Counted from the stretch's first letter, positions 51,697 to 59,492 are shown. The stretch: 64,000 bases of DNA from Halobellus captivus (GCF_003697845.1 NZ_RDQE01000015.1:1-64000); one strand, 5' to 3'. Translations and numbers: made by a program. Notes: generated by a model from the sequence alone, not told the origin.

Positions 51697-52251
51697 TTAG
51701 TCGTCGGTCGAGAATACGTCGTCAAGTGTGCCGCTCTCGCCCAACTCAATGAGGGCACGGTTCAGGAGTTCGCGAACGATGAACTCCTCGTAGTGCTGGG
51801 TGTCGCAGTACTCACAGGGCTTCATTTCGCGGGCGACCGCCTCGATCTCAGTACCGTGTTTCGTATACAGCGTCTCAATGAGGGATGCCAACTCCTCGGA
51901 CGTGGTGGACTGCGCCCCCGCAAGGGTTTCGTCTGCTTCTTCCGGGAGCTCATAGGAGAAGACCCGCGTGTTCGACTTGTAGAACTTCCGCGTTCCGCCG
52001 CCAGCTTCCTCGAGCCGGGCGATCTCGACCATTCCCGCATCCTTCAGGACGTTCACGTGGTGGCGCACCGTCGTCTCGGCCTTCTCCTCACCGCGACGAT
52101 GCAGTTCGTCGTGAATCTCTTCGATCGTCATTTCTTCGGCAGCGAGCATATCGAGGATCTTCGCCCGGACGTCGTTCTCCAACGCTTTCGCTTTCTCCGG
52201 GTCTGTCGTCACGACTTCGCGGATCGGCACGTCGGATTCGAGGAGCGCCAT
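51697..52251 (-). CDS. ArsR-like metal-responsive regulator
   Basis: A 184-residue protein. ATG 52251 (MALLESDVPIREVVTTDPEKA) is chosen; an upstream start would add a hydrophobic stretch inside the promoter. A winged helix follows (LENDVRAKILDMLAAEEMTIEEIHDELHRRGEEKAETTVRHHVNVLKDAGMVEIARLEEAGGGTRKFYKSNTRV). Near the C-terminus MKPCEYCDTQHYEEF supplies two Cys and a His that may bind metal. It lies convergent with merA (three bases apart) and divergent from the YPC-type ATPase, 131 bases apart, which it probably represses. Confidence 0.85.
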   Translation of the reverse strand: MALLESDVPIREVVTTDPEKAKALENDVRAKILDMLAAEEMTIEEIHDELHRRGEEKAETTVRHHVNVLKDAGMVEIARLEEAGGGTRKFYKSNTRVFSYELPEEADETLAGAQSTTSEELASLIETLYTKHGTEIEAVAREMKPCEYCDTQHYEEFIVRELLNRALIELGESGTLDDVFSTDD

Positions 52252-52382
52252 TCTTGTGAGGACATAGGGGAACGACGATAGTAAGAGTAACGCCACACAC
52301 TCGACAGCAGTCTTAGTTATTCGATACCGCTATAATCATAGTCGTAATGGTTATCCACTTCGCTGGGTAACTAGCGACCACG

Positions 52383-54659
52383 ATGGGAACGACACAGGAA
52401 CAATTCAACGTCGGGGGGATGTCCTGCTCGTTCTGTGCCGAGAGCATCAAGAAGGCCTACAGCCGGACCGACGGCGTCGAGGACGTCGACGTGAGTCTCG
52501 CCCACGAGGAGGTCCTCGTTCAGTACGACGACAACATCCTGAGTGAAGTCGAAGTGAAGGACACGCTCCGGGATCTCGGTTATACCATCCGCGACCCGGA
52601 CAAAGCGAAGCGATACGAGCAACAGCAGGCCGAACTCGCCGACGGCAAGCACCGTCTCCTGCTCGCCGGCGGCGCATCCATCGTCGTTGCCGCGCTGATG
52701 GGCTGGATGATCGTCGTGATGGGACGCTTCGAGTCGGCATCTCTCGTAATGGATCTGGTGACGCTGGGGCTGGCGCTCGGGACGATGTTCGGGCCTGGCC
52801 GCTACATCAAAAAGAAAGCCTTCCAGAGCCTCCGCCGGGGGATCTTCAACCAGCACGTCCTCCTGGAGGCAGGCGCGTTCGCAGGGTTACTTGGTGGGTT
52901 GCTCGGTCTGTTCGTCTTCCCGAGCTTCCCGACCGTCCACTTCTTCGCCGTCTCCGTGTTCATCACCACCTACCACATTCTCTCGGAGTACACCAGCCTC
53001 ATCGTCCGTACACGGGCTTCCCAAGCCGTCCAAGGCCTTCTCGACCTCCAGCCCGACACGGCACGCCGAGTCACCGACGACGGTGATGTCGAGGAAGTCC
53101 CAGTCGACGACCTCGACGTTGGCCATCGCGTCCGCGTCAAGCCCGGCGAGAACATCCCCGTCGACGGCACCGTCGCCGAGGGTGAATCGACAGTCGACGA
53201 GTCGGTCGCTACCGGCGAGTCCATCCCCGAGGAGAAGTCCGAAGGCGACGCGGTGATCGGCGGCAGCGTCAACGAGACCGGGACGCTGCTCATCGAGGTA
53301 ACTGCAACTGGCGAGGACGCGTTCCTGAACCAGGTGGCACGCGAGATTGAGGAGGCGCGGGCGATGAAACCCGGCATCATTCAGCTCGCCGACCGCGTCC
53401 TCAAGTACTTCGTCCCAGGCGTCTTGACGATTGCTACGCTCTCGTTCCTCTTCTGGGTGGTCGCACCGCTCGCGTGGGGGGCAGCCCCCAACGTCCAGCA
53501 CGGGGCGTTCGCAGCGCTGGCGGTCCTCGTTCTCGGCTATCCGTGTGCGCTCGGGATGGCGACACCGCTCGCCCTCATCCGGGGCGGCGGAAAGGCCGCC
53601 GACCGTGGCATCCTGATGCGGTCGGGCGACGCCTTCCAGATCTTCCCCGACGTCGACCACATCGTGTTGGACAAGACTGGCACGATCACCGTCGGCGAAC
53701 CCGCCGTCAGCGAGGTCGTCGGGTTCGGTGCCGACGAGGTGGATGTACTCACGACTGCGGCCAGTGCAGAGGCCTTCTCCGAGCATCCTCTCGCTGATGC
53801 GATCCTCGAGTTCGCTGACGAGCAAGATGTCGAGTACGCTGACCCCGATGATTTCGACTCTGTGACCGGCAAGGGCGTCCGGGCAACCGTGGCCAGCGAC
53901 GACGTGCTGGTCGGGAAACCGGGATGGCTTAGCGGCGAGGGAATCGACCTGTCGAAGGGGAGCCACGACATTGAGCGACTCCAGGGCCGCGGGCTCACCG
54001 TCTCTGGGGTCGTCCGTGGTGGTGACCTAGTCGGCCTGATCGGCATCGGCGACGAAATCAAAGCCGACGCCGCCGAGACCATCCGGCGGATGCGCGACGC
54101 CGGCATCACGCCCGTGATGATCACTGGAGACAACGAGCGCACCGCAAACGCGGTTGCCGACGAGGTCGGCATCGACCGCGTCATGGCCGACGTGTTGCCC
54201 GACGAGAAACGCGAGGAGATCGGTCGCCTGCAGGAAGCCGGCCACCGCGTTGCGATGGTCGGCGACGGCATCAACGACGCCCCCGCACTCACGCAGGCCG
54301 ATATCGGGATCGCCATCGGCGCCGGGACCGACATCGCCATCGAGTCAGCGGATATCGTCCTGATGGGCGAACGGCTCGGTGGCGTGATGGACGCCTACGA
54401 AATCGGCACGGAGAGCTACCGGAAGACTCGCCAGAATCTCGTGACGGCCTTCGCGTTCAACGGCGTCGGCGTCGCCGCCGCGACCACGGGACTTGTTCAC
54501 CCGGTGTTCGCGATGCTTGCGATGGTGTTGTCCGTCTCGGCCGTTCTCGCCAACAGCTTCGCTGGCCAGCTCCTCTCCGGTGAGGGTGTCAACACCGAAT
54601 TCGCTCTAAAAGAACGCACCGACGGCGAGCGGGAAGACGGTCGAGTGACGGCCGATTAA
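52383..54659 (+). CDS. Heavy-metal P1B ATPase with YPC motif
   Basis: A 758-residue membrane pump: an HMA domain (GGMSCSFCAESIKKAY), membrane helices, ATGESIPEEKS as actuator motif, DKTGTITVGE, SEHPLADAI, GDGINDAPALTQ. The metal-site motif in helix 6 is Tyr386-Pro-Cys388 (LGYPCALGMATPLALI) instead of CPC. Otherwise it resembles the copper-type group. Replacement of the first Cys by Tyr suggests another metal or coordination. Because merA, an HMA chaperone and two thiol-type regulators surround it, mercury or a related soft metal is possible, but not shown. Confidence 0.92.
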   Translation: MGTTQEQFNVGGMSCSFCAESIKKAYSRTDGVEDVDVSLAHEEVLVQYDDNILSEVEVKDTLRDLGYTIRDPDKAKRYEQQQAELADGKHRLLLAGGASIVVAALMGWMIVVMGRFESASLVMDLVTLGLALGTMFGPGRYIKKKAFQSLRRGIFNQHVLLEAGAFAGLLGGLLGLFVFPSFPTVHFFAVSVFITTYHILSEYTSLIVRTRASQAVQGLLDLQPDTARRVTDDGDVEEVPVDDLDVGHRVRVKPGENIPVDGTVAEGESTVDESVATGESIPEEKSEGDAVIGGSVNETGTLLIEVTATGEDAFLNQVAREIEEARAMKPGIIQLADRVLKYFVPGVLTIATLSFLFWVVAPLAWGAAPNVQHGAFAALAVLVLGYPCALGMATPLALIRGGGKAADRGILMRSGDAFQIFPDVDHIVLDKTGTITVGEPAVSEVVGFGADEVDVLTTAASAEAFSEHPLADAILEFADEQDVEYADPDDFDSVTGKGVRATVASDDVLVGKPGWLSGEGIDLSKGSHDIERLQGRGLTVSGVVRGGDLVGLIGIGDEIKADAAETIRRMRDAGITPVMITGDNERTANAVADEVGIDRVMADVLPDEKREEIGRLQEAGHRVAMVGDGINDAPALTQADIGIAIGAGTDIAIESADIVLMGERLGGVMDAYEIGTESYRKTRQNLVTAFAFNGVGVAAATTGLVHPVFAMLAMVLSVSAVLANSFAGQLLSGEGVNTEFALKERTDGEREDGRVTAD

Positions 54660-54862
54660 GCCTTTACGTCGTAGCCAGCCTGTTCGATTGCCGCGTTCAC
54701 GTCGCCGTCTGCGACTCCATCCTCGAGAACCACGTCGACCGTGTCAGCTTCGTGGTCGGCCTCGACTCGACTCACACCGTCGAGGTTTCGCAGGGCGGTC
54801 TCCACGTTCTGTTCGCACCCGTTGCACGACATCCCGGTGACGGAGATCGTCTTTCGCTCCAT
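54656..54862 (-). CDS. HMA-domain metallochaperone (CopZ/MerP-like)
   Basis: A 68-residue ferredoxin-fold metal carrier with VTGMSCNGCEQNVETALRNLDGV, the MxCxxC metal motif, and the C-terminal INAAIEQAGYDV-like helix. There is no signal peptide, so it works in the cytoplasm and would hand metal to the neighbouring YPC-type ATPase. Its stop overlaps that of the ATPase gene (TTAA shared by both strands). The start ATG 54862 excludes an upstream stretch with a weak character. Confidence 0.9.
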   Translation of the reverse strand: MERKTISVTGMSCNGCEQNVETALRNLDGVSRVEADHEADTVDVVLEDGVADGDVNAAIEQAGYDVKA

Positions 54863-54956
54863 ACGGGCCTGTAAACACTCGCGGGGGATGACCATTACGG
54901 TAGCTGTTATACCGGTATTATCTCTATTAGAGATGGGGCGTCATCGTCCGGAGAGT

Positions 54957-54988
54957 TGTTTGTGTCGGCCCCAAAGGGGTGGAGGCTC
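54957..54988 (+). promoter_or_regulatory. Covarying hairpin leader, copy 15
   Basis: TTGTTTGTG then GCCCC (54968-54972) / GGGG (54976-54979) and GGAGGC (54981-54986); six bases before the ATG at 54995. Confidence 0.58.
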
Positions 54989-54994
54989 TTCGAG

Positions 54995-55210
54995 ATGGGG
55001 ACCACTGACGACAAAGAGAGCGACGAATTCCCTCCAGAGAAGCGTCTGGAAGCACCGAACACGAGCCTAATCAAGGCCGGGATCAAGACGATTCCGGATA
55101 TGGAGACACTCCGTGAGTGTGTTGCCTACGAGAACGCGCACCAGAATCGGACGCAGATTCTGCGCCGGCTCAAGTGGAAAGCTGAAGAGTTACGTGAGGA
55201 CGAAGGGTAA
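54995..55210 (+). CDS. 71-residue protein, paralogue of the protein at 45594
   Basis: Starts MGTTDDKESDEFPPEKRLEAP. The core NTSLIKAGIKTIPDMETLRECVAYENAHQNRTQILRRLKWKAEELRE is closely related to the gene at 45594, and both follow a hairpin leader by six bases. IR41 copy 6 begins ten bases after its stop. Function unknown. Confidence 0.65.
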   Translation: MGTTDDKESDEFPPEKRLEAPNTSLIKAGIKTIPDMETLRECVAYENAHQNRTQILRRLKWKAEELREDEG

Positions 55211-55219
55211 GCGCTGTTC

Positions 55220-55261
55220 TTAACCAACACACTCTGCGTGAGTTCCCCTATTGTTGGTTAA
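55220..55261. repeat. IR41 inverted repeat, copy 6
   Basis: TTAACCAACA 55220-55229 and TGTTGGTTAA 55252-55261, spacer 22 bases; leader copy 16 follows 15 bases later. Confidence 0.85.
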
Positions 55262-55276
55262 TCCGCTGTACTTCGG

Positions 55277-55306
55277 TTTTTCGGGCCCCTGAAAGGGTGC
55301 GGGGCA
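55277..55306 (+). promoter_or_regulatory. Covarying hairpin leader, copy 16
   Basis: TTTTTCGG then GCCCC (55285-55289) / GGGGC (55301-55305), loop TGAAAGGGTGC, the same loop as copy 6; 27 bases before the ATG at 55334. Confidence 0.68.
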
Positions 55307-55333
55307 GCCAGCAGCGGCCTCGCGAGCCTAATC

Positions 55334-56335
55334 ATGTCCCTCAAGCTGAGCTCCAGCGCCAGCACCGCCCGCGAAATCGCCGCCGCCAGACAAACAGAGT
55401 TCGTGGCGTTCCTCCACCGAGCTCCCTTTGCCGGCGATGCTCTCGCCCTCGGGTTTCTCCCCGGGTTTCGGGAAGACTGTGGGTATCAGACGGATCAGTA
55501 CCTGAACCTCGAGATTCCCGTTGGGATGCTCGACAACGATTTCCGGAATCCCGATCTGGAGCGGTTCGTCGACCGCTTTTTCGAGTACAAACCAGAGGTC
55601 GGGGTCATCGGGGACGTCGACGATATCGACGACGTCGACGCCCACGTCGCTGCTGCTCGTGAGATCCAAGCGAGCTATCCTGAGGCCGAGCTCATCGTCG
55701 TTCCAAAGTCACGGGCGGTGATCGACGCGATACCCGAGACCCTCGTCCTCGGGTATTCACACGGGTACGCCGACCGTCTAGCCCAAGAGTTCTCCGATCC
55801 GGCTGATTGGAGAGGACGGCGCGTCCACATCCTCGGCGGGAGTCCGCCCAAGCAGCTCCACGCCATTCGACAGCTGACCAGGCCGACACTCACCGACGAG
55901 CCACCAGCCGACATCGTCGGCGTTGACTGGAACGGACTCCATCGTGGCGCACAGTTCGGTGAGTTCTGGACGGCTGACGGCTGGGACGACAGCGGTCGCA
56001 ACGCCGACCACGTCACCGTGCGAAAGACGGTGCGCCATAGTCTCGCTCGCATCCGCGAGTTCTGGCAGTCACATGGGATCTGGCCCGAGACGACACCAGA
56101 GGACGCTGGGTTACACTTCGAGTACGAGGGACCGAGTCCTGCCGATCTCGAAAAGGGAGCTTGCACCGAATGCGGAGCGAACGTCTGGCGAACACGTCGC
56201 GGCCCCTTCGTCGCTGAATACGATACCGGTGCAGTCTGTGGGTACTGCAGTTACGAGTGCTACTTCACCCATCGCCATCGGAAGGACCTCGAGGAGATCG
56301 CTGGCGAACAGAGTGTCTACATCCCCCCAGCGTGA
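55334..56335 (+). CDS. DUF6610-like protein, TGT-type barrel possible, C-terminal zinc ribbon
   Basis: A 333-residue protein. The pattern is of alternating strands and helices with PVGMLDNDFRNPDLERFVDRFFEYKPEVGVIGDVDDIDDVDAHVAAAREIQASYPEAELIVVPKSRAVIDAIPETLVLGYSHGYADRLAQEF..., then RRVHILGGSPPKQLHAIRQL and IVGVDWNGLHRGAQFGEFW, like a TIM barrel of the tRNA-guanine transglycosylase/DpdA kind. The C-terminus has zinc-type cysteines (CTECGANVWRT, VCGYCSYECYFTHRH). I associate it with the haloviral/plasmid DUF6610 family. A possible role is nucleobase modification; inference only. Confidence 0.65.
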   Translation: MSLKLSSSASTAREIAAARQTEFVAFLHRAPFAGDALALGFLPGFREDCGYQTDQYLNLEIPVGMLDNDFRNPDLERFVDRFFEYKPEVGVIGDVDDIDDVDAHVAAAREIQASYPEAELIVVPKSRAVIDAIPETLVLGYSHGYADRLAQEFSDPADWRGRRVHILGGSPPKQLHAIRQLTRPTLTDEPPADIVGVDWNGLHRGAQFGEFWTADGWDDSGRNADHVTVRKTVRHSLARIREFWQSHGIWPETTPEDAGLHFEYEGPSPADLEKGACTECGANVWRTRRGPFVAEYDTGAVCGYCSYECYFTHRHRKDLEEIAGEQSVYIPPA

Positions 56336-56347
56336 CGCAGCGTGCTG

Positions 56348-56379
56348 TTTTTCGAGCCCGGGGAGGGGGCGGAGGCTCG
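56348..56379 (+). promoter_or_regulatory. Covarying hairpin leader, copy 17
   Basis: TTTTT then CGAGCC (56353-56358) / GGCTCG (56374-56379), loop CGGGGAGGGGGCGGA; 31 bases before GTG 56411. Confidence 0.68.
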
Positions 56380-56410
56380 GTCGTGAGCCTTCGTCCAGAG
56401 GTGACTTTCC

Positions 56411-56758
56411 GTGAGCCAGCAACAAACTGTAGACGACGTTTCAGTCGATGAGATCCCGATCGATATCTCGAACACCCAGTCCGGAGAGATAGAACCAGCC
56501 GACGTGCCCGGAGAAATCGAGTCGATAACCCGTGGTTTAGCAAGCGAACAGCCCCCGACGAACCCACTGGTCGTCCTCAAGGCGGGTCGCTGGTGGTACA
56601 TTCACGGCAAGGGCGGAACAGATCCTGCCTTCCGGTGGGCTATCGAGTGGGCACGTCATCTGGCGACCGACACGCCTAGCGACGTCGAGCGGTTCGACGA
56701 ATTCCTCAAGTACCTCGTCACGGTCGGCTTCGCTGACGAGACCCACGAACTCCGATAA
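56411..56758 (+). CDS. Cassette protein of unknown function
   Basis: A 115-residue protein from GTG 56411. The N-terminal half is acidic and disordered; the second half has a short conserved-looking domain, NPLVVLKAGRWWYIHGKGGTDPAFRWAIEWARHLATDT...RFDEFLKYLVTVGFADETHELR. It lies between two hairpin leaders (17 and 18). No family recognised. Confidence 0.58.
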   Translation: MSQQQTVDDVSVDEIPIDISNTQSGEIEPADVPGEIESITRGLASEQPPTNPLVVLKAGRWWYIHGKGGTDPAFRWAIEWARHLATDTPSDVERFDEFLKYLVTVGFADETHELR

Positions 56759-56770
56759 CCGAGAGGGTGG

Positions 56771-56801
56771 TTTTTGTTCGCCCCCGAAGGGGTGCGGCGC
56801 G
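56771..56801 (+). promoter_or_regulatory. Covarying hairpin leader, copy 18
   Basis: TTTTTGTT then CGCCCCC GAA GGGG with a further GCGGCG; CGCC (56780-56783) can pair with GGCG (56796-56799). It lies 44 bases before the ATG at 56846. Confidence 0.6.
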
Positions 56802-56845
56802 TTCTGAACTGATGCAGTCCCGGTAAACTCGATTCGGTGAACACA

Positions 56846-57775
56846 ATGGCTACGACCAGTAATTCGTCGGTTTCCTTCGAGGAGACCGACACGCGAGATG
56901 ACGAGATGAACAGCACCATCGAACAGTGGATCGACGACCTCGTCGCCGGCGTCGTCGACGCGCAGGCCAGCGAAGAGTTCCAAGAGTGGCTCGATGTCCA
57001 GAGTCGATTCCACGACTACTCGTATCGGAACACGCTCCTCATCAAGCGCCAGTGTCCCGAGGCAACCCGCGTGGCGGGCTACAATACGTGGAGATCGGAG
57101 TTCGACCGGCACGTCCAAGAGGGCGAACAGGCGATCTGGATCTGGGCACCGATCATCACCAAGCAATGTCCGGAGTGCGAGAATTCGCCGAGTTACCACG
57201 AGCAAAGCGACTGTGACTATGACGAGACGCCACCCGAGGAGTGGTCCAAAGGACTGGTTGGATTCAAACCAACAGCAGTCTTCGATGTGTCTCAAACCGA
57301 GGGCGAACCGCTCCCCGAGTTGGAAACCGAGGCCACTGGTAACGCCGACGACCTGGTGCCAGCGCTCCTTGATGCGGCAGCTACGCTCGATGTCGACGTC
57401 CGCGTCGTCGACGCTGCTGAGTGGGAGCATGGCGACGCGAAAGGCGTCTGCAAACACCGGACTCTCCACGAGGGCCAGCCCGTCGTCGAAGCGAAAGCCC
57501 GCTCAAATCAGGCCGATCTCGCGGTGACATTGGTTCACGAGTACGCCCACGCACTGCTCCATTTCGATGTCGACGACGAACCCGAGCGTGCAAAACGCGA
57601 GATCGAAGCCGAAGCTGTTGCGTACATCGTCGGGCGGTATTTCGACCTGGATACGAGCGGTTCAGCGTTCTATCTTGCCGCGTGGCAGGACGACGATGCG
57701 GAGAGCATTCAGGAGCGTCTCGGCCGGATCAGTTCGACCGCTCAGGAGATCATCGACACAGTTGTAGAGGGCTGA
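56846..57775 (+). CDS. ArdC-like antirestriction / ssDNA-binding metalloprotein
   Basis: A 309-residue protein. The N-terminal domain (residues 20-130) matches the ArdC/DUF1738 region: FQEWLDVQSRFHDYSYRNTLLIKRQCPEATRVAGYNTWRSEFDRHVQEGEQAIWIWAPI. A zinc-type Cys pair (CPECENSP) follows, and the C-terminal domain has the metallopeptidase motif LVHEYAHALLHF with Glu in EIEAEAVAYIVGRYF. ArdC of bacterial plasmids protects incoming single-stranded DNA from restriction during conjugation. In a conjugation-like plasmid this fits well. IR41 copy 7 begins 19 bases after its stop. Confidence 0.83.
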   Translation: MATTSNSSVSFEETDTRDDEMNSTIEQWIDDLVAGVVDAQASEEFQEWLDVQSRFHDYSYRNTLLIKRQCPEATRVAGYNTWRSEFDRHVQEGEQAIWIWAPIITKQCPECENSPSYHEQSDCDYDETPPEEWSKGLVGFKPTAVFDVSQTEGEPLPELETEATGNADDLVPALLDAAATLDVDVRVVDAAEWEHGDAKGVCKHRTLHEGQPVVEAKARSNQADLAVTLVHEYAHALLHFDVDDEPERAKREIEAEAVAYIVGRYFDLDTSGSAFYLAAWQDDDAESIQERLGRISSTAQEIIDTVVEG

Positions 57776-57793
57776 ACACCCCCTTCCCGGCTG

Positions 57794-57835
57794 TTAACCA
57801 ACGCTGGAGGGTACTCTGTCGACATTGTTGGTTAA
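57794..57835. repeat. IR41 inverted repeat, copy 7
   Basis: TTAACCAACG 57794-57803 (last base changed) and TGTTGGTTAA 57826-57835, spacer 22 bases. It lies between the ends of two convergent genes, so it cannot be a promoter operator for a neighbour. Confidence 0.82.
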
Positions 57836-57900
57836 TTCGTTCCGCGTCCCGATCCCGTGTGTTTCGATCGGTCCCGAGACATACCCATCGACAGTCGATG

Positions 57901-58596
57901 TTATCGTTCAGAATCGATTCGGCGCTGCTGGTCACGAAGGAACTCAACGACGGCATCGATATCCTGTTCGGGAACCGTTTGCTGTTCGAAGACTCCTTTG
58001 AATGCATCTGCGAAATCCTCCGACGTGAGGCGGTTGAGGACAGTCTCGATGCGACCAGCGAGCTTCTCGGACTCTCCGCGATGCAGATGAGTCGCGATCC
58101 GGTCGAAATCTGCGCCAGCAGCCAGCACCACCAGATCCCGAGAGTCTGCCTTGCGGCCACTGTGGAGTTTCACCGCGAACAGCAACTCCCGTTCCGGAAT
58201 CCTGGCTGTTACCGGGCGTCCGGTTCGCAGTTCCTCGGTGACAGAGTGCTGGGCCAGATAGCGATACGACCATTCAGCTTCCGTCTGGCGACAGCCCAGC
58301 GCGTCCACCATCGCGTCGAACTGAACCGGATTCCCGATATCTTTCGTAAACCGGATAGTCCGGCCCTCGTAGAGTTCGTTTCGCTCGACATCGGCCGTTT
58401 TCTCGTAGCCGCGGTGGGTGAGAAGGTCCGTGTAGTCGTCGACCGCTTGGGCCGGAATGACGACGTCGACGTCCGTGGTAAAGCGTTGATTGAACGCCGC
58501 GATCGCCCACCCACCGACGAGCACGTACGGCAGGTCAGCGTCGATGACTGCCTCCAGCGTATCCAGTAGTTCGTCTTCGCGTTCACCGAGGCTCAT
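57901..58596 (-). CDS. Nucleotidyltransferase toxin (AbiEii/MNT-like)
   Basis: A 231-residue protein. Residues 24-47 (YVLVGGWAIAAFNQRFTTDVDVVI) are the nucleotidyltransferase motif GG-x(9-12)-D-x-D, with Asp42 and Asp44 as metal ligands; a third acidic residue lies in QFDAMV. Toxins of this fold transfer nucleotides to tRNA or other targets. It overlaps the upstream wHTH gene by four bases (ATGA), giving a two-gene toxin-antitoxin operon on the minus strand. Confidence 0.82.
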   Translation of the reverse strand: MSLGEREDELLDTLEAVIDADLPYVLVGGWAIAAFNQRFTTDVDVVIPAQAVDDYTDLLTHRGYEKTADVERNELYEGRTIRFTKDIGNPVQFDAMVDALGCRQTEAEWSYRYLAQHSVTEELRTGRPVTARIPERELLFAVKLHSGRKADSRDLVVLAAGADFDRIATHLHRGESEKLAGRIETVLNRLTSEDFADAFKGVFEQQTVPEQDIDAVVEFLRDQQRRIDSER

Positions 58597-59267
58597 GCAT
58601 TGAGACGCGGATCCTCGTGGGACGCGTCGATATCGCGGTCGTACTCGTCGGCGATCATCTCCAACGCCGGCTCGTAGTTCACCCGGTACTCCAACATGTG
58701 CTCGATTGCCTCATCTAACGGAATGACCGGATTGCCGTCGACCCACTCGCGAGTGATCTCCCCACTCGTCGGGAACAACACGTACGAGACGGTGGCGTCG
58801 TAGTCGGTCGCGTCCGGCCGCTCTTCGATCCGGCTCGGAATCCCGAACTCATCAAAGAACGCCGTCCACCGTCCGATATCCCGGTCGGCGACCTGGATGA
58901 AGATCGGATAATCGTCGTGGCCCCGGGCGATCTGATAGCCGCCGTGGGTCCAGACGTAGACGCCGTCGATTTTCGTGTACGCAAAGGGCATCCCGGCGAA
59001 GTGCGGAATGACGTAGCCGTCGTCGATCGAGGGGGGAACAGCGCGAGAGATGGCCGCGACGAGATCGTAGTAGCGATCCCTGACAGCGTAATTCTCGATG
59101 TAGACGCCGTCCTCACGTCGGATGAAGCCTGCGTCCTCCAACCGCTCGATCCAGTCGTAGACCCACGAGTAGGAGCCGTCGATCTTCTGGGCGATTCGCC
59201 GGATCGAGTCGCCCGGCCGGGCCGCGACCATGATCTTCGCCGCGGTCTCGTCGACGTACTCCATCAT
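58593..59267 (-). CDS. Winged-helix antitoxin (AbiEi-like)
   Basis: A 224-residue protein. The N-terminal wHTH reads AAKIMVAARPGDSIRRIAQKIDGSYSWVYDWIERLEDAGFIRREDGVYIENYA. The remainder is an alpha/beta region with FAGMPFAYTKIDGVYVWTHGGYQIARGHDDYPIFIQV and REWVDGNPVIPLDEAIEHMLEY that would bind the toxin. The gene order and four-base overlap with the nucleotidyltransferase match AbiE-type pairs. A palindrome upstream is a candidate operator for autoregulation. A second start one codon in is possible. Confidence 0.8.
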   Translation of the reverse strand: MMEYVDETAAKIMVAARPGDSIRRIAQKIDGSYSWVYDWIERLEDAGFIRREDGVYIENYAVRDRYYDLVAAISRAVPPSIDDGYVIPHFAGMPFAYTKIDGVYVWTHGGYQIARGHDDYPIFIQVADRDIGRWTAFFDEFGIPSRIEERPDATDYDATVSYVLFPTSGEITREWVDGNPVIPLDEAIEHMLEYRVNYEPALEMIADEYDRDIDASHEDPRLNA

Positions 59268-59321
59268 CGCTAGTTATCGGTATCGCATCTAACTGTATTA
59301 GTCTTGTCCCCCGTATTCCCG

Positions 59322-59337
59322 ATAGAGTTATCTCTAT
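59322..59337. promoter_or_regulatory. Palindrome in the AbiE-like promoter
   Basis: ATAGAGTTATCTCTAT: six-base arms ATAGAG/CTCTAT around TTAT, 55 bases upstream of the antitoxin start, in an AT-rich promoter. Confidence 0.55.
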
Positions 59338-59398
59338 ACAGATATACTATTCTTGGTTCCGGTAGTCCGATCCGGCGCAGCATTCGAGCAGAGAGGGG

Positions 59399-59440
59399 TT
59401 AACCAACAGAGGATACGATTGATCGGTATTTGTTGGTTAA
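59399..59440. repeat. IR41 inverted repeat, copy 8
   Basis: TTAACCAACA 59399-59408 and TGTTGGTTAA 59431-59440, spacer 22 bases. Leader copy 19 starts on the next base. Confidence 0.85.
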
Positions 59441-59472
59441 GTTTTTCAGCGCCCGCCGAGGGGCGGAGGCGC
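59441..59472 (+). promoter_or_regulatory. Covarying hairpin leader, copy 19
   Basis: GTTTTTCA then GCGCC (59449-59453) / GGCGC (59468-59472), loop CGCCGAGGGGCGGA; 20 bases before the ATG at 59493. It is fused directly to IR41 copy 8. Confidence 0.67.
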
Positions 59473-59492
59473 ACTTCCGTCTCCACCGACCC

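Noticed and set aside
21077-59472. Hairpin leaders as ordinary intrinsic terminators
   Set aside because: The T-run comes before the hairpin and not after it, and the hairpins sit a short distance before start codons, even where no new promoter would be needed.
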